Positions 52,001 to 61,984 of a DNA stretch of 62,000 nucleotides are shown one piece after another. Both the position numbers and the translations under genes were made by a program. Under the pieces are notes generated by a model that had not been told where the DNA came from, ran no database searches, and saw only the letters and a program-made list of their open reading frames with translations. The DNA is taken from NCBI GenBank assembly GCA_949358305.1, contig OX442314.1:31801608-31863607 (forward strand), given 5' to 3'. Every line of letters starts with the position of its first letter. Within the stretch, counting starts at the first letter, position 1. The DNA comes from Strigamia acuminata (Eukaryota; Arthropoda; Chilopoda; Geophilomorpha; Linotaeniidae).

Positions 52001-53139
52001 TAGTGAAAACGAAGAGTTTATTGAGGGAGAAGGTGTGGTTTCCGGGCCTGGATAGGCGAGTCGAGCGGAGGATCGCACAATGTGTGCCGTGTCAAGCTAG
52101 TTTGGTGGTTTCGCGGAGAGAACCTTTGCAAATGACTGTACTGCCAGAAAGACCATGGCAGAGGTTGGCGATGGATTTCCTCGGGCCATTTCCAGATGGG
52201 AGAATGTTGTTGGTGATCGTTGACGAATATTCGCGTTTCCCATTCGTTGATGAGGTGAATTCTACGGCGGCAAGGACTGTAATTCCTGTTCTTGAGAAGA
52301 GATTTGCAGAATTGGGCATTCCGGAGTCGATCAAATCGGATAACGGTCCTCCATTCGCTTCAGAGGAGATGCGAGTTTTTATGGACAGTTCGGGGATACG
52401 ACACAGAAGGGTGACCCCACTATGGCCGGAAGCGAATGGAGAAGTTGAAAGAATGATGCGGACTTTGAACAAAGGAATACTTACAGCGGTAACAGAGGGA
52501 AGAGTGTGGAGTAAGGAGATTCACGAATTTCTTTTAAATTATTGTGCGACTCCACATTCAACAACGGGTGTGGCACCGGCGAAATTGCTATATCAGCGAG
52601 CATTACAGACGAGACTGCCACAGAATTTTGAGAAAGTAAATGATGAGACAGTGCGACAACGAGATGAGGAAGGAAAGGAGAAGATGAAGCTGGAGGCAGA
52701 TGATCGAAGGAGAGTATGCCCGCATGGTTTGACGGTCGGTGATCAGGTCTTGGTAAGAAGACGGAAAACAAATAAGTTAATGACCCCATATGACCCTGAG
52801 TTGATGACGGTGGCGAAGGTCGAGGGCTCGCGGATTACAGCCAAGCGAGGACAATATCAGGTAGTAAGGAATTCCTCGTTCTTCAAAAAGATAGAGCGAG
52901 AGGTGGATGATGGAGAGGAAACAGAAAATGGTGAGATGGAGCAGTCGGTGTTGGAGGAGGAGGAGGGGATGGTCGAGAGAGAAGAATCCCAACAACCTGG
53001 TGAAGTTCAACAACCGATTGTCCAGCAGGCCATTGAACAGCAGCAACAGATAGTGAGCCCGGAACGAACGAGACCAGTGCGTGAGCGACGGGAACCGGAC
53101 CGATACACGAATGCGAAGGCGTCAGTGAAACGAAAATGA
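49036..53139 (+). CDS. gag-pol: Element C gag-pol polyprotein, 1,367 aa
   Basis: Single frame from ATG 49036 (CAAGATGG context). Gag part about residues 1-225. Two cysteine knuckles at about 227-265: CFNCG with H and C further on, then CHGCGRVRHFIRFC. Protease with DSGT near 325. RT near 450-640, with catalytic box IMDDIF near 612. RNase H near 755-890. Integrase HHCC about 985-1020 and DDE residues near 1045, 1101 and 1135. An acidic, Gln-rich C-terminus follows. The double knuckle, Ile-Met-Asp-Asp box, short LTR and fused gag-pol recall Mag-type gypsy elements (inference). No stop or frame break. Confidence 0.95.
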   Translation: MAETKPVVGVAPGPASFVQALGLPAFDVHGEATTQNQRWTRWVKRLETYMVAAGITDDARKAAMLLHHAGEEVFVIYETLTLADGKYETIKTGLAAYFAPRKNVEFCKYNFRMSSQRAGETLDEFRTRLKQLSVGCDFVDDNMEIKSQIIMGTSMGHLRQRGLREASWVLKDLLDAGRGYEVSGWQAKQMEAVSNSDELDINLVRFGNSRRGTDKGSFSKGGGQVRRCFNCGRNWPHAEGQVCPAKSVKCHGCGRVRHFIRFCKNKQDGKEDTKQKVNVVDKASGRDDSFEDEMPIWNIGQVGSQEGMPKVELLMGKQKVKILFVVDSGTSVNILSREVFRQLRPVPELRRSDVRLLPYGATEPFPLLGRMKTKLEVGDGEEIVVDLFVVDRPGESLLTYETARRLEVIGPVNSVVQRDLAAQIEGQYPELFCGIGKLVGRQVHLHVDESVPPVAQRYRPLPFNLRRKVEKELKRLVDMDIIERVDESMGPTSWISPIHVVDKPKDPNPDAIRICMDAREVNRAIKRVRHTSPRLEDLIAMAEGATVFSKLDLNHGFHQLELDEVSRQYMVFATHVGLFRFKRLGFGVNSAPEIFQDSVEKVIEEVDNTINIMDDIFVVGKKDSDHGVALHGVLRKLKEKKLTLNKQKCEFGKKELVFFGHVFSEQGIAVDPKKVEAVLKMETPTNAGEVKSLLGMIVYCARFVRNMADKTKALRDLTKKSVVFAWKPEHQSAWEYVKRELSNNEILAYYDSTAKIHLTVDAGPHGLGAILAQLREGEVEPRVVAYASRALSEVESRYSQIERETLAVVWSVEHFYLYLYGTTFVIFTDHKPLVSIFNNRRARPSARIERLCLRIQQYEFEVRHTTGATNPSDYLSRHPGTRLGLTEKVVERYVNFVVESRLPTTITRDEVVRETGGDEVLQLLRKALHGLGGEGEKLWRDERLKPFTMMRDEFTSTEDGILLRGDRILIPESLRSRVVEIAHRGHQGIVKTKSLLREKVWFPGLDRRVERRIAQCVPCQASLVVSRREPLQMTVLPERPWQRLAMDFLGPFPDGRMLLVIVDEYSRFPFVDEVNSTAARTVIPVLEKRFAELGIPESIKSDNGPPFASEEMRVFMDSSGIRHRRVTPLWPEANGEVERMMRTLNKGILTAVTEGRVWSKEIHEFLLNYCATPHSTTGVAPAKLLYQRALQTRLPQNFEKVNDETVRQRDEEGKEKMKLEADDRRRVCPHGLTVGDQVLVRRRKTNKLMTPYDPELMTVAKVEGSRITAKRGQYQVVRNSSFFKKIEREVDDGEETENGEMEQSVLEEEEGMVEREESQQPGEVQQPIVQQAIEQQQQIVSPERTRPVRERREPDRYTNAKASVKRK

Positions 53140-53266
53140 ATTTGAACATTGTATTTTATTGTTTATATTGTGATGCTGATTCTGAGTTTATTTGATTTCA
53201 ATTTTGTTTAAGTATGATTCCGAATTTTGATGTGAATAGATTTATGTTATTGTAAGGGGGAAGGGA

Positions 53267-53437
53267 TGTGGTGTAGTGTTTACCTGTTTGATGTCAAAGA
53301 CCGCCACGAGAGGGCGGCATTGTATGACGAGATTATAAAGGTGTGAGAGAGGCAATAAACATCCAGTTTGGAATCAGATGATGAATGGAAATGTGTGTGT
53401 GTGTCATTGACATTGGGACATATAGATGGACATTACA
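53267..53437 (+). repeat. 3' LTR of element C
   Basis: 171 bp; no difference from the 5' LTR was seen. Confidence 0.95.
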
Positions 53438-53964
53438 ATCTTATTAACAATGCATTCACTTGATGCGGTCGCTAGTGGAAAGACTTCAATCCATTTTGTA
53501 CAATTATCAATGATTACTAAAATCCATTTTAATTGTGAACGACCGGCTGGTTTTGGTCCCATCAGGTCAATGCTTATTGTCTCCCACGGGTTGGTCATGT
53601 TGTGGGGTGTATAGCTTGCCCGATGCTTTTGGTGTTGACTAGGTTTGTATTGTTGGCAATGAGTGCAACTGCGAACGTAGTTTCGAGTGTCTTTGCTCAT
53701 TCTAGGCCAGAAATACATCTTTTTTGCTCTATCTAGGGTTTTGCTCATGCCGGCATGTCCTGTAAGTGGGTGGCCATGGCATGCGAATAATGCACGTCTC
53801 ACGAGAGAGCGTGGAATTACCGCCTTAAACCCGTTGCCGGAGTCGTTTAACTCTTCCTCATCGGTCGGAGCAAAATAAATTAGCATAACACCTTTATTTT
53901 CTTCCGGTTCGTCGAGAGTATAGCCACGAATCGCATTTAACCAATGTTTATCCGTGATACGATT
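53438..53964 (-). pseudogene. pol: Element A pol, integrase N-terminal part
   Basis: In the same frame as 53965-56688 but after a stop codon. It contains the integrase HHCC zinc domain (H and H near GHPLTGHAG, then CTHC) and the first acidic residue (IDLMGP). Cut at its end by element C. Confidence 0.9.
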
Positions 53965-56688
53965 TTATAATTTTTTGTCTCCTTTTAGGTAAACAAGGAT
54001 TTTACTACATGCTGGATCTTTAAGCTGCGCTTCGATAATTTCATCTCTAGTCGGCGGAACTATTTTGAGGATATCTGTTAGCGCAGTGTGTACATTTTCG
54101 TGATTACAATTGTGGACATCTATATGTCTGCAATTTTCTCTCGTACATCCTTCTTCCTCCCCCTTTTCTCCAGAATCATGAAATCTAACTGGATTATATG
54201 ATTCTGAGAAAAAGTCTAAACTAAGGCCAACATTTGTAAGAAAATGTTTGCGCTCAGTTTCCGTCACTTGTAAAGATGCACACCTGTTTCCATTCCAAGT
54301 TGGATAGAAATGGGTGATTTCCTCTGGTTCGATATAATCATAATCCGGAGTGTCTAGTGCAGACAGTGGAGCGCGTGATAATGCGTCCGCTACTTGGTTC
54401 ATTGCACCGCGTCTAAAAATAATTTTAAACGCGCCACATTGTATTTTGACGGCCCAACGACCAAACCTTCCCGATGGTTCCGGCGTACTCATCAACCAGC
54501 TAAGGGCCTTAGCATCGGACTCGAGAGTGAAAGTCGTGTATTCAATATATGGGCGAAATCTTTCGATTGCCCATACAACGGCCAAACACTCCAATTCCGG
54601 CGTAGAATACCTTACTTCGGCCCCGTGTAACACTCGACTGGCGTACGCGACTGCTTTCGGGACCATTATTAATTTCTGTTTCTTTTCACAGAATAATTCT
54701 ACGTCTTGACAGAGTACTGCACCTAAGCCTGAATGAGAAGCATCTGTCAAAATGACAAAAGGCTTATTCATATCTGGCATGTGGAGAAGGGCTTGGTCCT
54801 TGTCACACAAAATATCTTTGATAGTTTCGAATGCAGTTGTTTGTGGATCATCCCACACAAACTTTGCTTGATCATGCATAATATTGGTCAATGGACGAGC
54901 AATATTTGCGATGTTAGAAATGAATTTTCGGAAAAAATTCGCCAGTCCTACAAATCTCTGAATGTCTTTAGAACAAGTCGGTTTAGGAAAATTCCTTACA
55001 GCCGAGACTTTGTCAGGGTCTGGAAGAAGAGATCCCTCCGAAATTAAATGGCCTAAAAATCGTAATGATGTTCGACCAAATTTTGACTTGTCTTTATTGA
55101 TAGTTAGATTTGCGGCATCTAACTTCTCAAGTACGTCTTTAATATGTAATAAATGATTTTCCCATGTGTCAGAAAAAATAATTATATCGTCTAAATAGAC
55201 CAGAGCATGTTTATATAAAGAGTCACCCAATACGGTAGTCATGAGGTGTTGAAAAGAACTAGGTGCATTACAAAGACCAAATGGCAATCTCTTGAATTGA
55301 AATTTGCCTTTTGGGGTGTAAAAAGCAGTTTTGCTCTTATCCTCCTCCTCCATTTCCATTTGATGATAACCTTTAGTTAAATCAATGGACGTAAAGTACT
55401 TGGCCTGATTAGTATGATGACTTAACAGGTCAATACTTGGCATTTGAATTGCATCAACTTCTGTGATTGCATTCAACCAGCGGTAGTCAATACATAATCG
55501 ATACTTCCCGCCGGGTTTAGCCACTATGACGGGGTGACTTATATAGGGGCCGGTGGCAGGTTCGATTAACCCATCGGCCTCTAATTCCTCGACCAATTCC
55601 GTCATAATGGCCTTCTTGCCCGGATTGTACATTCTATATGGCTGGTGTTTCCAAGTAGCACCAGGTTTAAACTTGATGCGGTGCTTGGCAACCTTCGTAC
55701 AGCCCAATTGGTCTCGAAATACGTTTTTTAATTGCAAAAGAACGTTTACGAGTAACTGTTTTTCTTCCGCCGAACTGTTGCAGCCTTCCACGAGTTTTTC
55801 TGCCCAGTCAGGTGAAGTGGGAGTTCCTTCACCTTGGAGACCCAAAGTCCTAATGCTTGCTAAGCAACAGTTAAGTTCAGTGGTCTCGTATGGTGCTGTC
55901 CATCCGGGCATGTCATCACAGGTGAACACAGCCCGTCGGGGATTAGGGTTTATCCCCGTTCTACGCATAAAGTTGTGACCCAAAATCAACCCACATACAT
56001 TCTTGTGTAGAATTATGAAGGTCATAGGTGTAACTCTCTTTTTATCGGCCCATTTGACACAAAGACAAACTTGACCGATAGGTCGGTGATCTATTCCGAC
56101 TGCGCAGACATGCATTCCCCGAGGACATTCTTGTATGAATTCCACCGGAATTTCTGTGTTTGAAAGGAGTTGTACTCCAATAAAACATTGGGTGGCTCCA
56201 GAGTCCATTAGTGCGTTGTAATCCAAACCTCCAATTTGGACATTCATACGCGGATCATCTTTGCCACCATTGATTAATTTGCTATTGCAAAGTTTGCCAA
56301 GAAATACCTTTCGTTCTTTCTTGTTCCATTTTTCAAGTTTAAGAAGTTTTCTTAACTTGAAAACCTTAGGTACAAGTGGTTTTTTCGGTGCATTCCAACT
56401 TCCACTGAAAATACTCAAATTTTCTAGTTGGTCGGTCATGAATTTTAAATCTTCATTGACACCACCAGTGGAACTACTCGCTTTCCGACAGACAGGTACT
56501 GCTTCGTAAGAAATGACCAATGATGGTGGTTTATCCTTCGAATCGTCAACATATGGTACTGTGAGGTGACTAGGTTTATGTCTTAATTTAATTTCTTTTC
56601 TATGAAAAAATAAATCATTGGACAATTCCGAGAGAGGAAACAACTCTTTAGGCGGGGGTTGGGCAACTTGAACAACCCCCTGAATCAG
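53965..56688 (-). pseudogene. pol: Element A pol, protease-RT-RNase H part, ending at a nonsense codon
   Basis: Opened by the frameshift site at 56688. Protease DSGA, RT YLDD and RNase H TDAS motifs are intact. TAA at 53965-53967 interrupts an otherwise continuous frame between RNase H and integrase; element B keeps the frame open at this point. Either a nonsense mutation or, less likely, a programmed stop. It matches 10280-12948 down to 54020. Confidence 0.9.
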
Positions 56689-56694
56689 TTTTTT
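56654..56694 (-). promoter_or_regulatory. -1 frameshift signal at gag/pol of element A
   Basis: Heptamer A_AAA_AAC at 56694-56688 (minus) before the gag TGA (56687-56685). 7-nt spacer. Perfect stem GGGGGTTG (56680-56673) with CAACCCCC (56661-56654), 11-nt loop. Confidence 0.85.
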
Positions 56695-58736
56695 GTCTCG
56701 TCGGGAGTGACTGAATCAGTGGCTGCTGGTAAATGCTTAATTAACAGGTCAACCATGTTTTTCTGGAAGTCAGTAAATTTGGAGTCTAAAGTTTCTGACG
56801 TAACCCAATTTTGTTTGGGTCGTTTAAACTCGGGGTTGGGAGCAGAGTGGTTAAATCTTTTATTTGAATTTAACGAGTCTGTTTTCCCTGCTATTTTTTT
56901 GGCAAGAGCGGGACATTCTCTTTTAAAATGTCCAGGCTCGTGACAGAAAAAGCATTTTCCAGTAGTCTTTTCATACTGGGCGGCAAATAATCGCTCCATT
57001 GAACCATCGTCAGTTGAGTCGTCGTTTTCCGACTCGTCTTCATCTTCAACTTCATCTTGTGTTTGCGTTAAACGTAGTGAAGTTTTAGATGGAAAAATCT
57101 TAGATTTTTCGTGAACTTTTGGAGTAGGATGATTCTCTCGATTATCGTACTCCAATTTTGCTGCAAGTTGAGCAGAACTTTCAAACTTAGAGCGATTTGC
57201 TCCTACATATTGTAGAATGTCATCTACTGTAAAGTCACCATACATCCCTTGTGTACATAACGCCGTGAAACTTTCTTGGGTTAGATTGTCGAATAATTGC
57301 GCACGTCCTGTTTTATCACCTGGCGGCACTTCACCTTGTTCTTGCGTATAACGTAGAAGAAAACTATAAAGTGACTCGTCGGCTCGTTGTTTTACATTAA
57401 GAAGTCGCCTTTCTCTTGTAAGTGAAACGAGATCGAAACAATCGAGGAAAGAGGCTTCGAAAGTTCGCCAACTATTAAAAGTATGACGTTGCTTATGGAA
57501 CCAACGTTGTGCATGGCCTAATAGTCGTCCAGGTACAGCAGTGTGTACCATGTCGTCTAAAGGGATGCCTTTCCCGAGTGCGACAGCTTTGACGATTTCA
57601 AGGAATCGCGCAACCTCTGTCTGTTTCCCGTCAAAAATAGGAATCTCGATTCCTTTTCCAAAATTCTGACTGGGATTACTCGGACTTCGGATTTGACCAA
57701 CTAAACCCTGAATAATTTGTTTTACATTTTCGTCTGACAAATTAGAAGCAGCGTTCGAGTTGGGTGTAGACCGACTTCCTTGGTCTCTGGGTGGCGGATT
57801 TGGCTCTCCTCGAAAATTTTGATGTCTATCAGGTGGCGGTGGAGAACGCGAATTATTTCGTCGGTGGAAATTATTGTTATAATTTCCCCCTCCACCAGCG
57901 TGAGATTCGTCACTACTCGAGTTAGGATCGGAATCACGAGGATCGCCTGGAGCTCCGGGAAAACGTTGACTTCTCGGCGGAGCTTGTCCACCTTGAGAGC
58001 GGGAATTTCTATAATTCCTAAAATCTCCATCAGATTGGGCGTGATATTGAAAATTTTGATAATTTTCATTTCTCCCCCTTGGTTGGACCGACAGATTAGT
58101 TCGAGGCTGTGGAACTCTGAAAGAATCATTCAAATTCCCAGTGGGAGCGGGTAAATTATTATTTACTGCCGTCGCACTTGGCAAATTTCGGGAAATTGGC
58201 GCAGAAATATTTCCTTGTCCGGAATTTCCCATTCTTTCGGCCGAATTCGATCGCCAAGAACTAGCTGGTAACTGAATCGAAGGTTGAACAGATAGTGAAG
58301 AATTTAACTGCCCATTGTCGTCACGAGCAACATTCATTCGCCATCCTGGCAATTGCTGGTAACGATATGTGGCCGGTGAACGAGGGCCAGTTCGATCTAC
58401 AGATACACTTTGCTCGTTGGTTACAACTACATCGGGAGTAATTACACGATTTCTCTCGTGATGATTATTCGCCGTGTATTGCTGAGCCTCACATAAAGTG
58501 GAAAACTGCGTCACTTCCAATTGGTAATGGCGACAGTAAACCTCTAAATCATGCGGGACGGATAGTGGATCCGTTCGAGAACTACCTGGGTTGGAAACGT
58601 CTCTAGGAACATTTTCTTCCCCCTGGCTTTCTAGATCAGACTCCACAATTCCTCTTGGTGTTTCACACATACCACCACGTTGTCGTGCTCCACGATTTCC
58701 TCGTGTTCCACGAACTCTTACAGGTCTACGGGCCAT
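56685..58736 (-). CDS. gag: Element A gag, 683 aa
   Basis: The duplicate of 12945-14996 within the full-length element. CCHC knuckle CFFCHEPGHFKREC near residue 595; Asn/Ser/Pro-rich N-terminal half; acidic stretch before the knuckle. The ATG at 58736 is chosen over an upstream TTG. Frame intact. Confidence 0.9.
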   Translation of the reverse strand: MARRPVRVRGTRGNRGARQRGGMCETPRGIVESDLESQGEENVPRDVSNPGSSRTDPLSVPHDLEVYCRHYQLEVTQFSTLCEAQQYTANNHHERNRVITPDVVVTNEQSVSVDRTGPRSPATYRYQQLPGWRMNVARDDNGQLNSSLSVQPSIQLPASSWRSNSAERMGNSGQGNISAPISRNLPSATAVNNNLPAPTGNLNDSFRVPQPRTNLSVQPRGRNENYQNFQYHAQSDGDFRNYRNSRSQGGQAPPRSQRFPGAPGDPRDSDPNSSSDESHAGGGGNYNNNFHRRNNSRSPPPPDRHQNFRGEPNPPPRDQGSRSTPNSNAASNLSDENVKQIIQGLVGQIRSPSNPSQNFGKGIEIPIFDGKQTEVARFLEIVKAVALGKGIPLDDMVHTAVPGRLLGHAQRWFHKQRHTFNSWRTFEASFLDCFDLVSLTRERRLLNVKQRADESLYSFLLRYTQEQGEVPPGDKTGRAQLFDNLTQESFTALCTQGMYGDFTVDDILQYVGANRSKFESSAQLAAKLEYDNRENHPTPKVHEKSKIFPSKTSLRLTQTQDEVEDEDESENDDSTDDGSMERLFAAQYEKTTGKCFFCHEPGHFKRECPALAKKIAGKTDSLNSNKRFNHSAPNPEFKRPKQNWVTSETLDSKFTDFQKNMVDLLIKHLPAATDSVTPDETKN

Positions 58737-59614
58737 AATACTCAAAGAAATACACGTACAAAAAGAAAAAAGAAAATTTAACTGAACTAGCGTAAATGTA
58801 ACACGCTTAAGATTAAACTAAGAAATAATTTGAAAAAAATACAACCTTAGCTGCTGAAACTGAAGTGGCTTCGGGAAAGAACTGTCCTGTTGCGTGGTCA
58901 AGAATGGTCCAAACGGGCACTGGTCACAAAGGCACAACTGGATGGTCGCACTGTCGAAAAGCAAGTGTGGCTGAATATTGGTTGTCAAACTAGCTTCCAG
59001 AAAATCTCCTTTGTCAAGACAGTCTGCTGTGATTGGCGATGTTGAAAATTTCAGATAATTTCTAATCCGAAATTCTCAACAATGTCACATCTGGATGACC
59101 TACTCCGAGCTGCATCGTGAGTGGCTCTCTTTGTCACATTCTTTGCCTTGTCAAGGATTAAGAATAATAATCCAGAACGTTGAACAGAACAATAGAAACT
59201 TGGTCAAGTTTTTTAACCAGTAAAATAAAATATTTTAACTTTTTATTTTTCAGTCAGCAGAATTTCTAGTCAAATTCGTTTTTTGATCGAAATTCAAGGT
59301 TTCGAAATTTTTTCCAGAATATAGCCAAATATTCTGGGAAACTCAATAAACTCAAAATAGATTTTTTTGTAGGAAATTTGGAATTATAATGAGTTTCCAA
59401 AATAATCCAAAAATTCGAATTCAGATATTTCCAAAAGATAATGAGAATTTTTTGAAAACAAATGGATATTTCACAGTAAATTTATAGAGAAAAATCGGAA
59501 ATTTTCTAATTATAATATCTACATAAAATAATCAAGAAATTCATTTTTCAATTTTACACTTGATCACAGAGTTCACTTCAATAAAATGCAACCTATCTCG
59601 GTGGGACCTCCACG
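58737..59614 (-). other. Element A 5' leader
   Basis: Non-coding, same as 14997-15874 with one substitution near 58771; the primer-binding candidate is next to the LTR. Confidence 0.7.
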
Positions 59615-61205
59615 TGTGACGATTGACTTGGCGAGATACAAATTGCTTAACAATTAGAGCGAGAACTCGTGTGAAAGTGTAAAAGTACGGAGGCTTGTGA
59701 TTTCTCAAATCATGTAACAATTTATTACGAATGGAAGACTTATATAAAACCTATGCCTACAAATGGCTAAATAACTTCATGTTAAATATACAATGGGTTG
59801 GCAAAAGCCCTGAAATAATATCACTTGCGGTTTTCAGTCGTGCAATAAGAATGTGTATCTTTCTTATTACGGTGACGTAAAAGATGTCGTCTGAGTATGG
59901 TTCGGGCTTCCAAATGGTCCTGGATTGGTTCTAAAATGGTGTGTAATGGTTAGGCTTGGGTGTGTTATATCCGAGAGGTGCGGTTGACTTTGGCACAATC
60001 ATCACACGTATAATTATTATATTGTTAATAATTATACAGCGCGATCATAAGAATGATGAAACAATCGAAATAAATATTCATGTAAATTCTATTGAATTAA
60101 ACATGATATTGTGTTCGCGAAACTGGATAAATAACTATAAAAATAAAGAAATAATTAAAATAGCGCCGAGCTATTTTTGCCCCGAGTGCAATCAACATTT
60201 GAGTCAGACTGAAATGTTCCGTCAAACCAACAACGAAATGAATCGAAGTATTTCGCAGGAAAGGTTATCCATCGCCGGGAAATTACTCCACTCGGTCCTG
60301 GCTGGCGGGAGAGTAACCGGGAAATTACTCCGCGTCGATTACTCTGATAATGCGTCTGTGAAATATAAATACTCCACTCTAGATTCTACATTACCAATGC
60401 GTCTGTGAATTTTACTCCACTCTAGATTCTGCATTCTACAACGGAATGTTGGCATGAAGCTGGAGGGAGTGCGTCTGTGGGTTGTACCCCACTCTAGATA
60501 CTACACTTAAATGTGTCTGTGAATCTCTCCACTCTAGTTACTACATTTCTACAACGGAATGTTGGCATGAAGAGGCGGGCAGTGTGTCTGTGAGTCTTCT
60601 ACCCACTCTAGATACTTACACTAAATACAAAGTATTTCTACAACGGATTGTCGGAACGCAGAGAAGTATAATATGTGCTCAAGTAATATCAGTATCAAAC
60701 AAAAACAGAACAAGAGCGAGCTATATCCGTTTTGCAGGGGGATATATACTCGGTGAGGAGAATAGCTGTTCAGTGATCCAATGGGATCACTGGGCAGTCA
60801 AATCCATCCAATCCCAGATCATAGGAAGTGGATACCCAGGACATAGTCTTCTACTAGGTCCACTACAGGAACTGGATACGCAGGACACACTTTGGATTAA
60901 GTCCCTTTGACTATAATCCAAAAGGAGTCCAACTCACAGTGGGTGATGAAGGGTGACTTCACCAGGTGTAAAGTTTGCACATAATTCAATAGAATTATGT
61001 GACAAATAAATCAACTAGTATTTAAACATCCAAAAGTATTTAAAAGTGTCTAAAGTCGCAGTGGAATAAAATATAAATAGTAATTTATATTTTATTCACT
61101 CAAAAATTGTCGAAATTTGAAATTACCGCTAAAACGTATCAGCGCCATCTATTGGTGAAGTAATCGTCCTATACTAACAAAGTGTATGACAGTGTAACCG
61201 TCACA
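59615..61205 (-). repeat. 5' LTR of element A
   Basis: 1,591 bp, same as 15875-17465. Antisense open frames inside (59956-60408, 60482-60910) recur in each LTR copy and are not taken as genes. Confidence 0.95.
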
Positions 61206-61984
61206 AACTATAACGTCAAAATGGATGCACCCATTAAAATTTGTTGGCGTCTTGTATTCATTCACTTTGGTCATCGTGTTTAACGAATAGATATTGTACG
61301 CCATGTCTGTTTTTGTGAATATCAAGCAGTCGTCGTCGTAAGGGACATACAAGAAAACATCACCATCGATGTTCAGCGACGAAACAACACTCCAGCAGTC
61401 ATTTTCGATGTCGTAGATTAACAGACTGCGATTTGGGATTTGTTGAACAAAATACAACTTTTCAGAATAACCGTACGCGCGATTCTTACACGTGACGCTT
61501 TGCCAATTGCTCGGTAATTTTTCTTTTGTCTCACAGGTTTTCGAATGCAAGTTAACAATCTTTATGCGCGTCTTGTCCACATCGAAATAATACCTCCTTT
61601 CTTCATCTATCAAAGTTACCAAAAGCAAAGATTTGCAATTCGAGATGTCATCATGAAAATCAATGATATTCCTCCATTGAAATAGGTAATGAAAACGCAA
61701 ATAAGTGGAATTTGTTCGTCTAAAGAAGATGTTTAAACAATCGCCGGTTTCACATGATATATCCATAGCAACTTCCTTGGGATGTTCGAAAATGTTATCC
61801 GTAGTCACGTCAATTGCTTGAAGTCCCAATCGATTTGGCCTGACAGTCACGCAAACAATCTTTTTCCCATCCAAAATCATCGGATACCAATCCGTTGCGG
61901 CGCAGCTGTGATGAGGCTGATCGGCCAAAGTCTCCCACTCCTCGTGGTTTAAATAAGAAATTTTCGGCCACAAATTTTTTAACC
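61206..61984 (-). pseudogene. C-terminal half of the kelch-like gene (duplicate copy)
   Basis: Same as 17466-18244. It begins with the AACT target duplication of element A. Joining its edge to the sequence left of 28185 restores two codons (Asp, Glu) and a TAG stop right after the conserved GCIHFDVIV end, so the original gene ended there. Confidence 0.8.

Larger units (their letters stand above)
48761..53437 (+). mobile_element. Gypsy element C, complete, inserted in element A integrase
   Basis: 4,677 bp with two 171-bp LTRs (48761-48931 and 53267-53437) that read identical, and target duplication ATCTT (48756-48760 and 53438-53442). A primer-binding candidate TTGGCGACAAGCGGGAT follows the left LTR; the purine tract TAAGGGGGAAGGGA (53253-53266) precedes the right one. 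It has one long gag-pol frame. Likely very recent and possibly active. Confidence 0.95.
28185..61205 (-). mobile_element. Gypsy element A, full length but split by elements B and C
   Basis: Minus-strand Ty3/gypsy-type element. Order in its own sense: 5' LTR (61205-59615), leader, gag, pol (interrupted by C), spacer (interrupted by B), ORF3, PPT, 3' LTR (29790-28185). The target duplication AACT is present at 28181-28184 and 61206-61209. Without guests and their duplications it is about 13.94 kb. Pol has an in-frame stop at 53965 and is split by C, so this copy cannot make a full pol. It lies in the last codons of the kelch-like gene. Confidence 0.9.
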
